Positions 8,617 to 17,898 of a stretch of DNA of 41,588 nt are shown here, in pieces. Origin of the DNA: Porticoccaceae bacterium. GTDB taxonomy: Bacteria; Pseudomonadota; Gammaproteobacteria; Pseudomonadales; Porticoccaceae. Position 1 is the stretch's first letter. Every line of letters starts with the position of its first letter. Below the pieces are notes generated by a model that worked only from the letters and a program-made list of their open reading frames with translations, was not told the DNA's origin and did not search any database. The position numbers and the translations under genes were made by a program. The stretch is taken from assembly GCA_024644595.1 (NCBI GenBank), contig JAHEHL010000004.1, forward strand, positions 311,196-352,783. The letters are read 5' to 3'.

Positions 8617-9594
8617 ATGAAAAATAATAAAAATATTGAAATCGGCGCGCTGAAAATATTCGCCGCCGTGTCCACTTCTGAAACCCTTACCCAAGCTGCC
8701 GAACAGCTTGGCATTACCCAATCTGCGGTCTCACAGACGATCAAACAGCTGGAAATTCAAACCGACACACAGCTGGTTATCACCCGCTCCAGACCGATCA
8801 AACTCACCCCCAGCGGACAGGTTCTCAAAGATTACGCTATGCAGGTGATCGAAGACACCCAGCGTATGCTGTCGGATGTCAGAATGGCCTCCAAGGGCGG
8901 TTTGATTCCGCTGAATGTCGGTATGGTTGATTCATTTTGTGATGTCGCCGGACTGCAATTTATGCAGCAGCTCAAACCCTTTACCTCGCGCCTGGCACTG
9001 CGGACCGGATTGGTCTCACCCCTGACCCAGGCGCTACTGAACCGCGACCTCGATCTGCTAATCACGGGTGATCCATTGGATGAGCATCCGCAACTTCAGC
9101 GTTATCCGCTGTTGCGCGACCCATTTGTGGTGTTGGTGCCAAAAAAATACAGCCAGCGCAGCGATTTAAATATCGAGTGGCTGGCAGAGAATTTGCCGTT
9201 TATCCAGTACAACCGCCAATCACGGATCGGTGCCCTGACTGATCTGATCGCCCGACGTATGAATATCAAACTAATGACTAACTATGAGCTGGATAGCACG
9301 CAAACGTTGTTGCGTTTTGTTCAGTCCGGTCACGGTTGGGCAATTGTTACCGGGCTGTGCATGGTCCGCTATCCCGACCTGCTGGACGACGTCAGTGTGA
9401 TACAGCTGGCCAAGGGCAATCACGCCCGCTATCTGACCCTGCTCTGCCGTCCCGATGAATTGGGGAAATTGCCGCAAAAGAGCGCCGAAATCTGTCGCAC
9501 GCTGTATAGCAACGAGGTTGTTCCGCAGCTGGAAAAGATTGCGCCCTGGCTTAAACAGCAGGCCTATGCTATCGACGAAATGCCGGCAATATAG
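8617..9594 (+). CDS. LysR-family transcriptional regulator
   Basis: A 325-residue LysR protein from the ATG at 8617. A longer reading from TTG at 8581 would run through a perfect TATAAT at 8601-8606, so the ATG is preferred. The N-terminal winged helix-turn-helix is clear (ALKIFAAVSTSETLTQAAEQLGITQSAVSQ), and the rest is a periplasmic-binding-like effector domain. It follows soxG on the same strand and converges on dddD with 31 bases between the stop codons, so it could regulate either the sox operon or the ddd genes. It is unlike the LysR at 17899, which is GcvA-like. Confidence 0.88.
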   Translation: MKNNKNIEIGALKIFAAVSTSETLTQAAEQLGITQSAVSQTIKQLEIQTDTQLVITRSRPIKLTPSGQVLKDYAMQVIEDTQRMLSDVRMASKGGLIPLNVGMVDSFCDVAGLQFMQQLKPFTSRLALRTGLVSPLTQALLNRDLDLLITGDPLDEHPQLQRYPLLRDPFVVLVPKKYSQRSDLNIEWLAENLPFIQYNRQSRIGALTDLIARRMNIKLMTNYELDSTQTLLRFVQSGHGWAIVTGLCMVRYPDLLDDVSVIQLAKGNHARYLTLLCRPDELGKLPQKSAEICRTLYSNEVVPQLEKIAPWLKQQAYAIDEMPAI

Positions 9595-9625
9595 GCCCTG
9601 CTGTTAAGGCTGCGCAAAACACTTA

Positions 9626-12262
9626 TTAGATGATCAGTTCCGGATCTGGATCGATATCCCAATCGTTGAGCAACTCCGGCGTCTGCTGCGGTGCAATGCT
9701 CACTCGCGAAATTGCAATGCGCTGGTCACCTGTATCTGACGGCAAGTGTTCATCAGTCCAACCCAGCGACGCAACTCCGGCGTCGATCATGGCATCAATT
9801 TCAGCGGCCGAATAGTTTACCGAAGCGAGAATTTCACGGGTTGAATGACCGTGGCGTTCAGCTGAAGAGGCTGATCGAATTAAACTGTTCACTGGTCGAA
9901 TAGCATAGTGATCAATCTGGGTCAGGCAGTGCCCACTGGGGTGGTTGGCGTGAATTGAAAACGCAAAGCTGCCCATATCAGTACCGACAAAGCCGTCGGC
10001 CTCACGACTATAAAGCGCCCGTAAAGTCTCGATTGACTGTGGCTGTGCAGCTGCGATATCGGCTGCCACAAGACGCTTCATCCACTCCTCTGACGAAGCC
10101 TGCTGGAACGCCACTGTGAGGAACGTTTGAATATCGGCAGTCGCGGTAATGCCCTGCAGGCCTGACACCGATTTCTCAATATAATCGAGCTGATGTTCGT
10201 CGGCATCGATAAATATCCAGTCGTCCGAGGTTTTATAAAAGTGTGACAGTGGGTGATTACCCATCACTCCGCGGCCAGAGGGCTCATTGAAAGGCGCCAG
10301 GCCCGGGTAGTCGAAACAAAACGGTAACTGGGCGAGGTTGGTCACTGCCGACAGCGAGGTGCGCGCACGAATGCTCTCCCCGGTTTTGTGTCGATGATAC
10401 AGCGCCAATGCCATTCCCAGACCACCGGCAAAACCGCAGTTCACATCCAGCGTGCCGATATGGGCGTGTTCTTCCGGCGTATCCTCACCACCAAAGCGCG
10501 ACATAATCCCACTGTTGGCCTGAATAATATCGTCATAGCCTATGTAGTTGGTTTTTGGACCAACCAGTGGCCCACCAAAACAGTCCAGCCGGCAAAACAG
10601 CACACCCGGGTTGATCTTTTGCAGGGTTTCATGATCGAGACCCAAACCGGCGAGCTGACGCTCGGGGGCATTAATCACCACCATATCGACCGTCTTAATC
10701 AGGCGCTCAAAGGCTTCTCTTCCCTGTGGCTGATGGATATCCAGCAAACCACTGCGCTTACCCATATCAGACTGAAAGGCGTAAATAGTGCCAATCAGTG
10801 GATCGTAGGTTGGCACAACTGGTTCAAGCTTGACAATTTCTGCACCAAACCGAGATAAAAAGGCCGATGAATGGGGCCCGGCAATAACATTGGTGAGGTC
10901 GAGTATGCGCACGCCATCCAGCCAGCCGGTTTTGTCCATCAGGCTCGGCTCGCTGCTATCTGCAGATACGCTGGGGCGAGTAACAACCTCTGCTGCCGCG
11001 ACATCTTTTAAAAGTTGTAGTGCTTGCGCAAAGCTCACCATCTTGCGAGGAGCCGGGGACAACATCAGGTGCCCAGACTCTTCGAACCAAGCCACTGGGC
11101 CGGGCTGCTTCATCACGCCATACTCTGGATCATTGACTTCAACAATCAGGCCTGCGCGATTGCAGTGCTCACTGTTAACCCACTCTGCAGTGGTGCGGTG
11201 TGGTGCGCCGGGAATGCCGCGCTCACCGAAAATAATTCCCCACTCTGAAGACGTTTTGGTAAGAAACACCAGCTTCATCTTTGCGGCGATAATATCTGCC
11301 CACTTTTTTGGAAGCGGATAAACACCAATAGAGGTTTCACCATCCCACTCACTGACCGGCTTGTGCAGATCAGAGGTATCCGGCAGACCCTCGGCAACGA
11401 GCTCGTCATAGAGCCCCAAAACATCGAGACAACGACGGGCATGCGTGCGGTGCGACGGACAGACACAGTAGAACATACGACCGTCGGCACACTCATAGGT
11501 GCGATAGAACGGATCCAGATATTCCTGCAAATCGTCGTAACTGACATCAAGGGGAATATTGGCCTCGCGACGTCGGGCAATCTCAAGCTCACGCATGGTT
11601 CTGTAGCGCTGAGGTAGATCCTCGATTACGTAGGAGTTGTAGGAGAGCCCCTCCATCATCGCCGCGATAACCGGCACCTCTATGCTGTCGCCACGTCCGC
11701 TTTTCTCACGCCCAAACAGTGCCAGCGCCAGAGAAGCAGCCCCGAGGCAGGTGGCATAGGAAGAGCCCAGGGGCAGTGGTGAGTAACATGGATTAAGCCC
11801 CATCAGCACGCGATTAAAACCCATATCGGTAAATGCACCAGCGGTGGCGGAAACCACTGCCTCGGTGGCTTTCCAGTCTCGTCGCAGCTGATCATTGCTG
11901 GCAAAACCGGGCATCGATAAGGTGATCAACTCAGGTCGCTGGCTGCGCAGTTGCTGAAAATTGACCCCGAGTTTTTCCATCACACCGGGACGGAAAGATT
12001 CGATAACAATATCGGCCTGATCGATCAACTCCAGAGCATCACTGAGACCTTGAGTGGTCTTCAAGTCGAGACGCAGGCAGCTCTTGTTGCGGTTTAAAAT
12101 GGCATTGGCGGGGTGATTCCACTGCGGACCCTCAGGTGGATCAATATGCACAACAGTGGCTCCGAGGTCAGCCAACACCATGGCAACCGCTGGGCCTGCA
12201 ATTTGCTGACCAAAGTCAACAACCCGCACACCGACAAGTGGAAGATGAGTCTGAGTTTTCAC
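9626..12262 (-). CDS. dddD: DMSP CoA-transferase/lyase DddD
   Basis: An 878-residue protein if started at the GTG at 12262, which follows an AGAGGG site. The frame stays open to 12385, but that extension is built from tandem repeats and is unlikely to be coding. Two class III (CaiB/BaiF) CoA-transferase halves are fused: about residues 8-390 (PLVGVRVVDFGQQIAGP) and 415-840 (LDGVRILDLTNVIAGP). D606 in TLDVNCGFAGG of the second half is the catalytic aspartate candidate, close to the D602 I recall for Marinomonas DddD; the matching position in the first half is serine, as expected. DddD loads CoA onto DMSP and splits it to DMS and a 3-hydroxypropionyl unit in the cytoplasm. It is divergent from dddT, as in Marinomonas. 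Confidence 0.93.
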   Translation of the reverse strand: MKTQTHLPLVGVRVVDFGQQIAGPAVAMVLADLGATVVHIDPPEGPQWNHPANAILNRNKSCLRLDLKTTQGLSDALELIDQADIVIESFRPGVMEKLGVNFQQLRSQRPELITLSMPGFASNDQLRRDWKATEAVVSATAGAFTDMGFNRVLMGLNPCYSPLPLGSSYATCLGAASLALALFGREKSGRGDSIEVPVIAAMMEGLSYNSYVIEDLPQRYRTMRELEIARRREANIPLDVSYDDLQEYLDPFYRTYECADGRMFYCVCPSHRTHARRCLDVLGLYDELVAEGLPDTSDLHKPVSEWDGETSIGVYPLPKKWADIIAAKMKLVFLTKTSSEWGIIFGERGIPGAPHRTTAEWVNSEHCNRAGLIVEVNDPEYGVMKQPGPVAWFEESGHLMLSPAPRKMVSFAQALQLLKDVAAAEVVTRPSVSADSSEPSLMDKTGWLDGVRILDLTNVIAGPHSSAFLSRFGAEIVKLEPVVPTYDPLIGTIYAFQSDMGKRSGLLDIHQPQGREAFERLIKTVDMVVINAPERQLAGLGLDHETLQKINPGVLFCRLDCFGGPLVGPKTNYIGYDDIIQANSGIMSRFGGEDTPEEHAHIGTLDVNCGFAGGLGMALALYHRHKTGESIRARTSLSAVTNLAQLPFCFDYPGLAPFNEPSGRGVMGNHPLSHFYKTSDDWIFIDADEHQLDYIEKSVSGLQGITATADIQTFLTVAFQQASSEEWMKRLVAADIAAAQPQSIETLRALYSREADGFVGTDMGSFAFSIHANHPSGHCLTQIDHYAIRPVNSLIRSASSAERHGHSTREILASVNYSAAEIDAMIDAGVASLGWTDEHLPSDTGDQRIAISRVSIAPQQTPELLNDWDIDPDPELII

Positions 12263-12742
12263 TGGTTTATACCCTCTTGCAAAGCACTTAATCTGTAGCA
12301 CCTGATCAACAGCACTATCTAAACAACAACCTAAACAACAACCTGAACAACGACTGGAGCTGGCTTTGGTCTCTACCAGTCTCATTTTGGCGGCATGATA
12401 AGAGTGAACAATTTACCGCACCATCAATTTAAAAATGGCCTCAGGCACGGTTTTTTTTATACCTGTAATTGGCGTCAGCTCAGATCCTATAAAGCCAGCT
12501 GCAGCAGGGCCTGCAGCATATGTAATGCGATTCAGAAAGCGAGCCTGATATCAGATATTCGAGCTTGATTTCGCCGCTCGATAAAATGATTTTATGGGCT
12601 TAGGTCAATTTTTTTTAATGACGCTTAGGTAGTTGGGCCGATAACAATACAAATCGTCTCGTTATGCTGTTTAAAGTATCAAAATCGGTGTAGTATTGCG
12701 GCCATAAAAAATAATTATAAAAATTCGGGGACCTTCACAATA
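12263..12742. promoter_or_regulatory. Divergent dddD-dddT control region
   Basis: This 480-base gap has no convincing gene. It holds the 12-bp repeats near dddD, a perfect palindrome CTGATATCAG at 12545-12554, and a perfect 7-1-7 inverted repeat (ATAAAAT, G, ATTTTAT) at 12581-12595. The inverted repeat fits the T-N11-A form of LysR operators. A possible dddT promoter is TGTTTA at 12668-12673 with TAGTAT at 12691-12696, 17 bases apart, which is weak. Both transcripts must start here. Which regulator binds is inferred, not seen. Confidence 0.5.
12319..12354. repeat. Three 12-bp tandem repeats in the dddD leader
   Basis: CTAAACAACAAC occurs at 12319-12330 and 12331-12342, and a third copy with three differences (CTGAACAACGAC) at 12343-12354. 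On the dddD strand they are GTTGTTGTTTAG units 57-92 bases before the GTG start. Read in frame they would encode the odd CCLGCCL stretch of the long N-terminal alternative. Confidence 0.85.
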
Positions 12743-14347
12743 ATGCATCACGAGCAACCCAGTCAGCCTGCCAGTGCGGCGCCTGCCCACGCGGCGACCA
12801 CAACTCATCCCATTATGGCCATGGCCTCGGCACTTACTGTTATTGCCTTTGTGCTGTTCACCGTAATCAGTCCCGACTATGCCAGTTCCGTTTACAACAC
12901 GGCGCGTGATTTTATTTCCACACAGCTCGACTGGTACTACATTGCCATTATCAATTTTTACCTGATCTTCGCGATACTGCTGGTATTCAGCAAGTACGGC
13001 TCTATCCGCCTTGGTGCCGATGGCGAAAAACCCGAGTTCAGCTATTTTGCCTGGTTTTCGATGCTGTTCGGTGCCGGTATCGGCATTGGCATCCTGTTCT
13101 GGAGTATTGCCGAGCCAATCACTCACTTTCAGGATAACCCGTTTATCGACGCCAGCCAGAGCATGAGTGCAGAGGCGGCGCAGATCGCCATGCGTATCTC
13201 GATTTTTCACTGGGGTATTCACGGCTGGGCCCTGTATGCCGTGTTGGGTATGACCTTTGCCTACTTCACCTATCGCAAAGGTCTGCCACTATCGATTCGC
13301 TCTGCCCTCTACCCTGTTTTTGGTGAGCGCATTTACGGGCCGATCGGTTTTATTGCTGACCTTCTTGCGGTACTCGGCACAGTCTTTGGCATCGCCACCT
13401 CACTGGGGCTTGGTGCACAGCAGATGAATGCCGGCATCAGCTACTTGATCGGAATTGACATTTCCATCACCACTCAGATCCTACTGATTGCTGTGATCTC
13501 AGTCGTTGCCACACTGTCGGTTCTGAGCGGCATCAACCGTGGCATTCGTATCCTCAGCGAACTGAATATGCAGTTGACGATGTTGATTCTGGCGCTGTTT
13601 TTGGTTTTTGGTCCAACACTCTATCTGCTCAGTTCAATCGTCACCAACGGCATCGACTACGTCGTCAATTCCCCTGCATTGGGGCTCTGGATCGATCCCG
13701 ATCGCGACTCTCAGTGGCAGAGCTGGTGGACGATTTTTTACTGGGGCTGGTGGATCGCTTGGTCTCCCTTTACCGCAATGTTTATCGCGCGTATTTCCCG
13801 CGGCCGCACCATTCGCGAATTTGTCTTGGGTGTGCTGCTGGCGCCAACTGTACTGACCATCCTGTGGATTACTATTTTCGGCAATACCGCACTGCATATG
13901 GAACTATTTGGCGACGGTGGCGTGACCGCTGCGGTTAATGCTGACCGCACCACGGCACTGTTCAAGACTATCGAGCTGCTCGACCTGGGCATGTTGCTCA
14001 CCGGACTGATGGCGACGATCTGCACAGTTATGTTACTGACCTACTTTGTGACTTCAGCCGACTCAGCAACCTTGATTATCTGCACCCTGATTTCGATGGG
14101 AAGCGACGAGCCGACCTCGAGGCTGCGGATTTTCTGGGGTATTGCGATTGGCTCAGTGGCTGCTGTGCTGCTCTATGCCGGAGGGCTTGAAGCTTTGCAG
14201 ACCGCCTCGATTGCCGCTGCGCTGCCGTTCTCGTTGGTCTTGATACTCTCAACCTATGGGCTCTGTAAGTCTCTTTACCAAGAAGGCACGCTGCGCTCAC
14301 CACAATCAGACCAACCAACCCGCACAACGACAAAAACAGGGGAATAA
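12743..14347 (+). CDS. dddT: BCCT-family transporter, DMSP/betaine importer
   Basis: A 534-residue inner-membrane carrier with about twelve membrane segments. The family hallmark, a tryptophan-rich stretch followed by FIARISRGRTIREF, falls at about residues 328-362, and the GxGIGIGILFWSIAEP helix lies near 112-130. BCCT carriers import quaternary ammonium and sulfonium osmolytes (glycine betaine, choline, carnitine, DMSP), usually driven by sodium or protons. Its place opposite dddD and four bases before dddB makes DMSP the best-supported substrate. An overlap in specificity with glycine betaine would be usual. A GGGGA site lies 12 bases before the ATG. Confidence 0.92.
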   Translation: MHHEQPSQPASAAPAHAATTTHPIMAMASALTVIAFVLFTVISPDYASSVYNTARDFISTQLDWYYIAIINFYLIFAILLVFSKYGSIRLGADGEKPEFSYFAWFSMLFGAGIGIGILFWSIAEPITHFQDNPFIDASQSMSAEAAQIAMRISIFHWGIHGWALYAVLGMTFAYFTYRKGLPLSIRSALYPVFGERIYGPIGFIADLLAVLGTVFGIATSLGLGAQQMNAGISYLIGIDISITTQILLIAVISVVATLSVLSGINRGIRILSELNMQLTMLILALFLVFGPTLYLLSSIVTNGIDYVVNSPALGLWIDPDRDSQWQSWWTIFYWGWWIAWSPFTAMFIARISRGRTIREFVLGVLLAPTVLTILWITIFGNTALHMELFGDGGVTAAVNADRTTALFKTIELLDLGMLLTGLMATICTVMLLTYFVTSADSATLIICTLISMGSDEPTSRLRIFWGIAIGSVAAVLLYAGGLEALQTASIAAALPFSLVLILSTYGLCKSLYQEGTLRSPQSDQPTRTTTKTGE

Positions 14348-14351
14348 AACA

Positions 14352-15509
14352 ATGTCGACACAGATTATCTTGCCACGCATCCTGCAAGTAGGTGCCGGTG
14401 CCAGCCGTGAAGCGGGCACCATTATTCAAGCGCTGGGCTGTCAACGGCCACTCATTGTCACCGACAAGATGATGGTGCAACTGGGATATGTGGCGGGCAT
14501 CCAAGAGAGCCTTACCGCGCTGAATATTGTTTCCGATGTGTTTGATGAAACGGTTCCTGAGCCGACTGTGAGCTCAATTCAGGCTGGTGTCGACAAAGTG
14601 CGCAACGGCAATTACGACGCGATTATCGCCATCGGCGGTGGCAGCCCCATCGACAGCGCCAAAGCGATCAGTATTCTTGGTAAATATGGCGGAGTGATGC
14701 GCGACTATAAATTCCCGCGCCTGGTCAGTGAACCCGGCCTGCCGATTGTTGCCATCCCCACCACCGCAGGAACCGGCTCTGAAGCCACCCGAGTGACGAT
14801 TATTACCGACGAGAGCAATGATGAAAAAATGCTCTGTGTAGGCATTGGCTTTATGCCTACCGCAGCGCTGGTCGACTATGAGCTCACGCTGAGTCTGCCG
14901 CCTCGAACCACTGCCGATACGGGTATCGATGCGCTGACCCATGCTATGGAAGCTTATGTCAGTAAAAAGGCCAGTCTTTACAGCGACAGCCAGGCGATTG
15001 AAGCCATGAAGTTGCTCGCGCCCAACCTGCGCCGCGCCTATCATGACGGCAGTGACCGCGAGGCTCGCGAGGCGATGATGCTCGGCTCGACACTGGCAGG
15101 TGTTGCTTTCTCCAATGCCTCGGTGGCACTGGTACACGGCATGAGCCGGCCCATTGGCGCCTTCTATCATGTGCCTCACGGCCTCTCCAATGCCATGTTG
15201 CTGCCCGCTGTCACCCAGTACTCGATTCCTGCCGCAGCGGAACGCTATGCTGACTGCGCTCGCGCGATGGGCGTTGCGGATGTGGCTGACACAGTGGATG
15301 TCGCCAACACTAAATTGATGACAGAACTCTATGCGATCAATGAAGAGTTACAAGTGCCAACACCCGAGCAATTTGGTATTTCCCGCGAGCACTTCTTTGG
15401 CAATCTCGAAACCATGGCGGAACAGGCACTGGCCTCCGGGTCACCGAGCAACAATCCTCGCGTGCCCAGTGCTGATGAGATTGTCGAAATTTATAAACAG
15501 CTCTGGTAA
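14352..15509 (+). CDS. dddB: Iron-containing alcohol dehydrogenase, 3-hydroxypropionate-oxidising
   Basis: A 385-residue group III alcohol dehydrogenase. The ATG at 14352 follows AGGGGAATAAAACA and starts four bases after dddT; a start at 14256 would overlap dddT by 92 bases and add a foreign N-terminus. The NAD-binding GGGSPIDSAK motif lies near 95-105. The four metal ligands are intact: D193 and H197 in GIDALTHAMEAY, H262 in LVHGMS and H276 in VPHG. In ddd clusters this enzyme is thought to oxidise 3-hydroxypropionate (or its CoA form) to malonate semialdehyde, which DddC uses. The symbol rests on gene context, since the family is broad. Confidence 0.9.
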   Translation: MSTQIILPRILQVGAGASREAGTIIQALGCQRPLIVTDKMMVQLGYVAGIQESLTALNIVSDVFDETVPEPTVSSIQAGVDKVRNGNYDAIIAIGGGSPIDSAKAISILGKYGGVMRDYKFPRLVSEPGLPIVAIPTTAGTGSEATRVTIITDESNDEKMLCVGIGFMPTAALVDYELTLSLPPRTTADTGIDALTHAMEAYVSKKASLYSDSQAIEAMKLLAPNLRRAYHDGSDREAREAMMLGSTLAGVAFSNASVALVHGMSRPIGAFYHVPHGLSNAMLLPAVTQYSIPAAAERYADCARAMGVADVADTVDVANTKLMTELYAINEELQVPTPEQFGISREHFFGNLETMAEQALASGSPSNNPRVPSADEIVEIYKQLW

Positions 15510-15579
15510 ATGCTGCAATAAGTGAGGCTGTTTTTACGCTCCACCACGTTTAACCTTTTTTATTTTTAAGGACCCCATT

Positions 15580-17076
15580 ATGGATACTGTCGGACATTTG
15601 ATTAACGGCGAGATAACAACTGCAGGCGAACGCACTCAGGATATCTACAACCCCTCTACTGGCGAAGTCAGCAAGCAGGTGGCGCTGGCGTCTAAATCCA
15701 CCGTTGAAGAGGCTATCGCAGCAGCACAGGCAGCATTTCCAGCCTGGCGCAATACACCGGCAATCAAACGTGCGCGCGTAATGTTTAAGTTTAAAGATCT
15801 GCTCGAGCAGCATGCCGACGAGATTTGCAGAATGATTGGCGAAGAGCATGGCAAAATCTCCCACGATGCGGCCGGTGAGCTGCAGCGCGGCATCGAAAAT
15901 GTCGAATACGCCTGTGGCGCGCCAGAACTGTTAAAAGGCGAGCACAGCAAAAACGTAGCACCGGGCATCGACTCCTGGAGTGAGTTTCAGCCACTGGGTG
16001 TGGTTACCGGGATTACGCCCTTTAACTTCCCCGCCATGGTGCCACTGTGGATGTACCCCATGGCCATTGTTTGCGGCAACTGCTTTGTGCTCAAGCCCTC
16101 AGAACGCGATCCCAGCTCGACGCTGTTTATTGCCTCGCTGCTCAAACAAGCCGGTCTGCCCGACGGCGTGATGAATGTTGTCAATGGCGATAAAGAGGCC
16201 GTTGACACACTCCTCCATGACGAGCGCATCAAGGCCGTCAGCTTTGTCGGCTCCACGCCGATTGCTGAATATATCTACACCACGGCAAATGCTAACGGCA
16301 AGCGCTGTCAGGCGCTCGGTGGTGCTAAGAACCATGCGATTGTGATGCCGGATGCGGATATGGATAACGCTGTCAACCAGCTTCTAGGCGCGGCCTTTGG
16401 CAGCTCCGGTGAGCGCTGCATGGCACTTTCTGTGGCCGTTACGGTTGGCGATGCCGCCGGCGATGCATTGGTCAGCAAAATGAAAGCCGCTATGGAAGCC
16501 TTAAAAGTCGGACCCTTTAATGACAGCAACAATGACTTTGGCCCAGTTATCACCAAGCAGCACCAGGACAAAGTGGTCGGCTATATTGACCATGCCGAAC
16601 AGCAAGGCGCTGAGATTGTGGTCGACGGACGCAAGCCAAATATCAGCGGCTATGAAAATGGTTTCTTTGTCGGCGGCACATTGATCGACCGTGTCACCCC
16701 CGAAATGGAAAGCTACAAAGCCGAGATCTTTGGCCCGGTTTTGCAGGTTATCCGCGTCGACAGCATGCAAGCAGCAATGGATCTGATCGATGCGCACGAA
16801 TATGGCAACGGCACCTGTATCTTTACGCGAGATGGTGAAGCCGCGCGATACTTCTCAGACCATATTCAGGTGGGCATGGTAGGTATCAATATTCCGCTGC
16901 CCGTTCCCGTTGCCTATCACAGCTTTGGCGGTTGGAAGCGCTCATTGTTTGGTGACCTGCACGCCTATGGCCCAGATGGTGTGCGTTTTTATACCAAACG
17001 CAAAACCATCACTCAGCGCTGGCCCTCGGCCGGTGTCCGTGAAGGTGCGCAATTCTCCATGCCCACCATGAGCTAA
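15580..17076 (+). CDS. dddC: CoA-acylating methylmalonate/malonate semialdehyde dehydrogenase
   Basis: A 498-residue aldehyde dehydrogenase of the MmsA type. The nucleophile is C280 in GSSGERCMALSVAV, within the MmsA-specific context; PFNFPAMVPLWM and FVGSTPIAEYIY are also typical. Unlike ordinary aldehyde dehydrogenases, MmsA enzymes release CO2 and transfer the acyl group to CoA, here turning malonate semialdehyde into acetyl-CoA. The gene starts 70 bases after dddB; no terminator is visible between them. A separate role in valine breakdown is possible, but the position after dddB supports DddC. Confidence 0.92.
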   Translation: MDTVGHLINGEITTAGERTQDIYNPSTGEVSKQVALASKSTVEEAIAAAQAAFPAWRNTPAIKRARVMFKFKDLLEQHADEICRMIGEEHGKISHDAAGELQRGIENVEYACGAPELLKGEHSKNVAPGIDSWSEFQPLGVVTGITPFNFPAMVPLWMYPMAIVCGNCFVLKPSERDPSSTLFIASLLKQAGLPDGVMNVVNGDKEAVDTLLHDERIKAVSFVGSTPIAEYIYTTANANGKRCQALGGAKNHAIVMPDADMDNAVNQLLGAAFGSSGERCMALSVAVTVGDAAGDALVSKMKAAMEALKVGPFNDSNNDFGPVITKQHQDKVVGYIDHAEQQGAEIVVDGRKPNISGYENGFFVGGTLIDRVTPEMESYKAEIFGPVLQVIRVDSMQAAMDLIDAHEYGNGTCIFTRDGEAARYFSDHIQVGMVGINIPLPVPVAYHSFGGWKRSLFGDLHAYGPDGVRFYTKRKTITQRWPSAGVREGAQFSMPTMS

Positions 17077-17098
17077 GCATCCAGGACGACACAAATAG

Positions 17099-17881
17099 AT
17101 GGAAACTAGCACGCGAGAAAAAGGTTCAACCATCAGCCGTGTGATGGAAATTGTCGAGGCCGTTGCCAAGGCTGAGCGGCCTCCGTCGCCAGCCGATCTC
17201 GCGTGCCTGTTGAATATCCCCAAGCCGAGTATTCACCGACTGCTCAACCAGCTTGAAGCAGATGGTTATACGCAGACTAATATGCGCGGCCTGATTATTC
17301 CCGGCTTGCGTATGCATGGAGTGGCTTGGGGAGTTCTGCACAGTGAGCGTTTCAGCGCGGCACGGCGCGTGATTCTCGAGCAACTGACCGAGCAGATCGG
17401 CGAGACCTGTGGCATCGCTATTCCCCATGGCAGTGAGATGATCTATTACGATCGCGTGCAATCGGACTGGCCCCTGCAGCTCAATCTGCAGGTTGGCAGT
17501 CACACACCGACCTGGTGTACCGCCAGCGGCAAGCTCTATCTCAGTTCACTGCCAAAACAACGCCGGCAGAAGATTATTAACCATCTGCCTCTGCGTCAGT
17601 ACGCGCGCAATACGATTATTGATATCGATGAACTGGACGCTAATTTGGGCGAGATAAAAAGCGGCAAAATAGCCACCGACAACGAGGAGTTTGTCGACGG
17701 TATGGTGGGCTGCGCGGTACCGATTATGGACAGCGACGCGCGCCTCTGCGCCTGCCTGTTTATCCATGCCCCGGTGTTGCGGAAAAGCCTCGATCAATTG
17801 CTCGATTATGGTGATATCCTGCATGCTGCAGCGGCCGAATTAAGCTCACTGATTGATGGCCCAGATAGCGCCGCTGGATAA
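17099..17881 (+). CDS. IclR-family transcriptional regulator
   Basis: A 260-residue protein starting 22 bases after dddC, behind an AGGACG site. Residues about 8-75 form the winged helix-turn-helix (SRVMEIVEAVAKAERPPSPADLACLLNIPKPSIHR split over two helices) and 85-250 the IclR effector domain (RVQSDWPLQLNLQVGSHTP, TASGKLYLSSLP, DNEEFVDGMVGCAVPI). IclR proteins control many catabolic operons by binding pathway intermediates. Being last but one in the dddTBC strand it probably regulates these genes; this is unusual because described ddd clusters generally carry a LysR-type DddR. Confidence 0.88.
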   Translation: METSTREKGSTISRVMEIVEAVAKAERPPSPADLACLLNIPKPSIHRLLNQLEADGYTQTNMRGLIIPGLRMHGVAWGVLHSERFSAARRVILEQLTEQIGETCGIAIPHGSEMIYYDRVQSDWPLQLNLQVGSHTPTWCTASGKLYLSSLPKQRRQKIINHLPLRQYARNTIIDIDELDANLGEIKSGKIATDNEEFVDGMVGCAVPIMDSDARLCACLFIHAPVLRKSLDQLLDYGDILHAAAAELSSLIDGPDSAAG

Positions 17882-17898
17882 CAGCAGGGTAAATAATA

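Noticed and set aside
12263-12385. 41-residue N-terminal extension of DddD
   Set aside because: It consists partly of 12-bp tandem repeats giving cysteine-rich CCLGCCL, has no family match, and a GTG with a good ribosome site fits the expected DddD start.
15510-15579. Terminator between dddB and dddC
   Set aside because: The T-rich stretch before dddC has no stable stem upstream of it.
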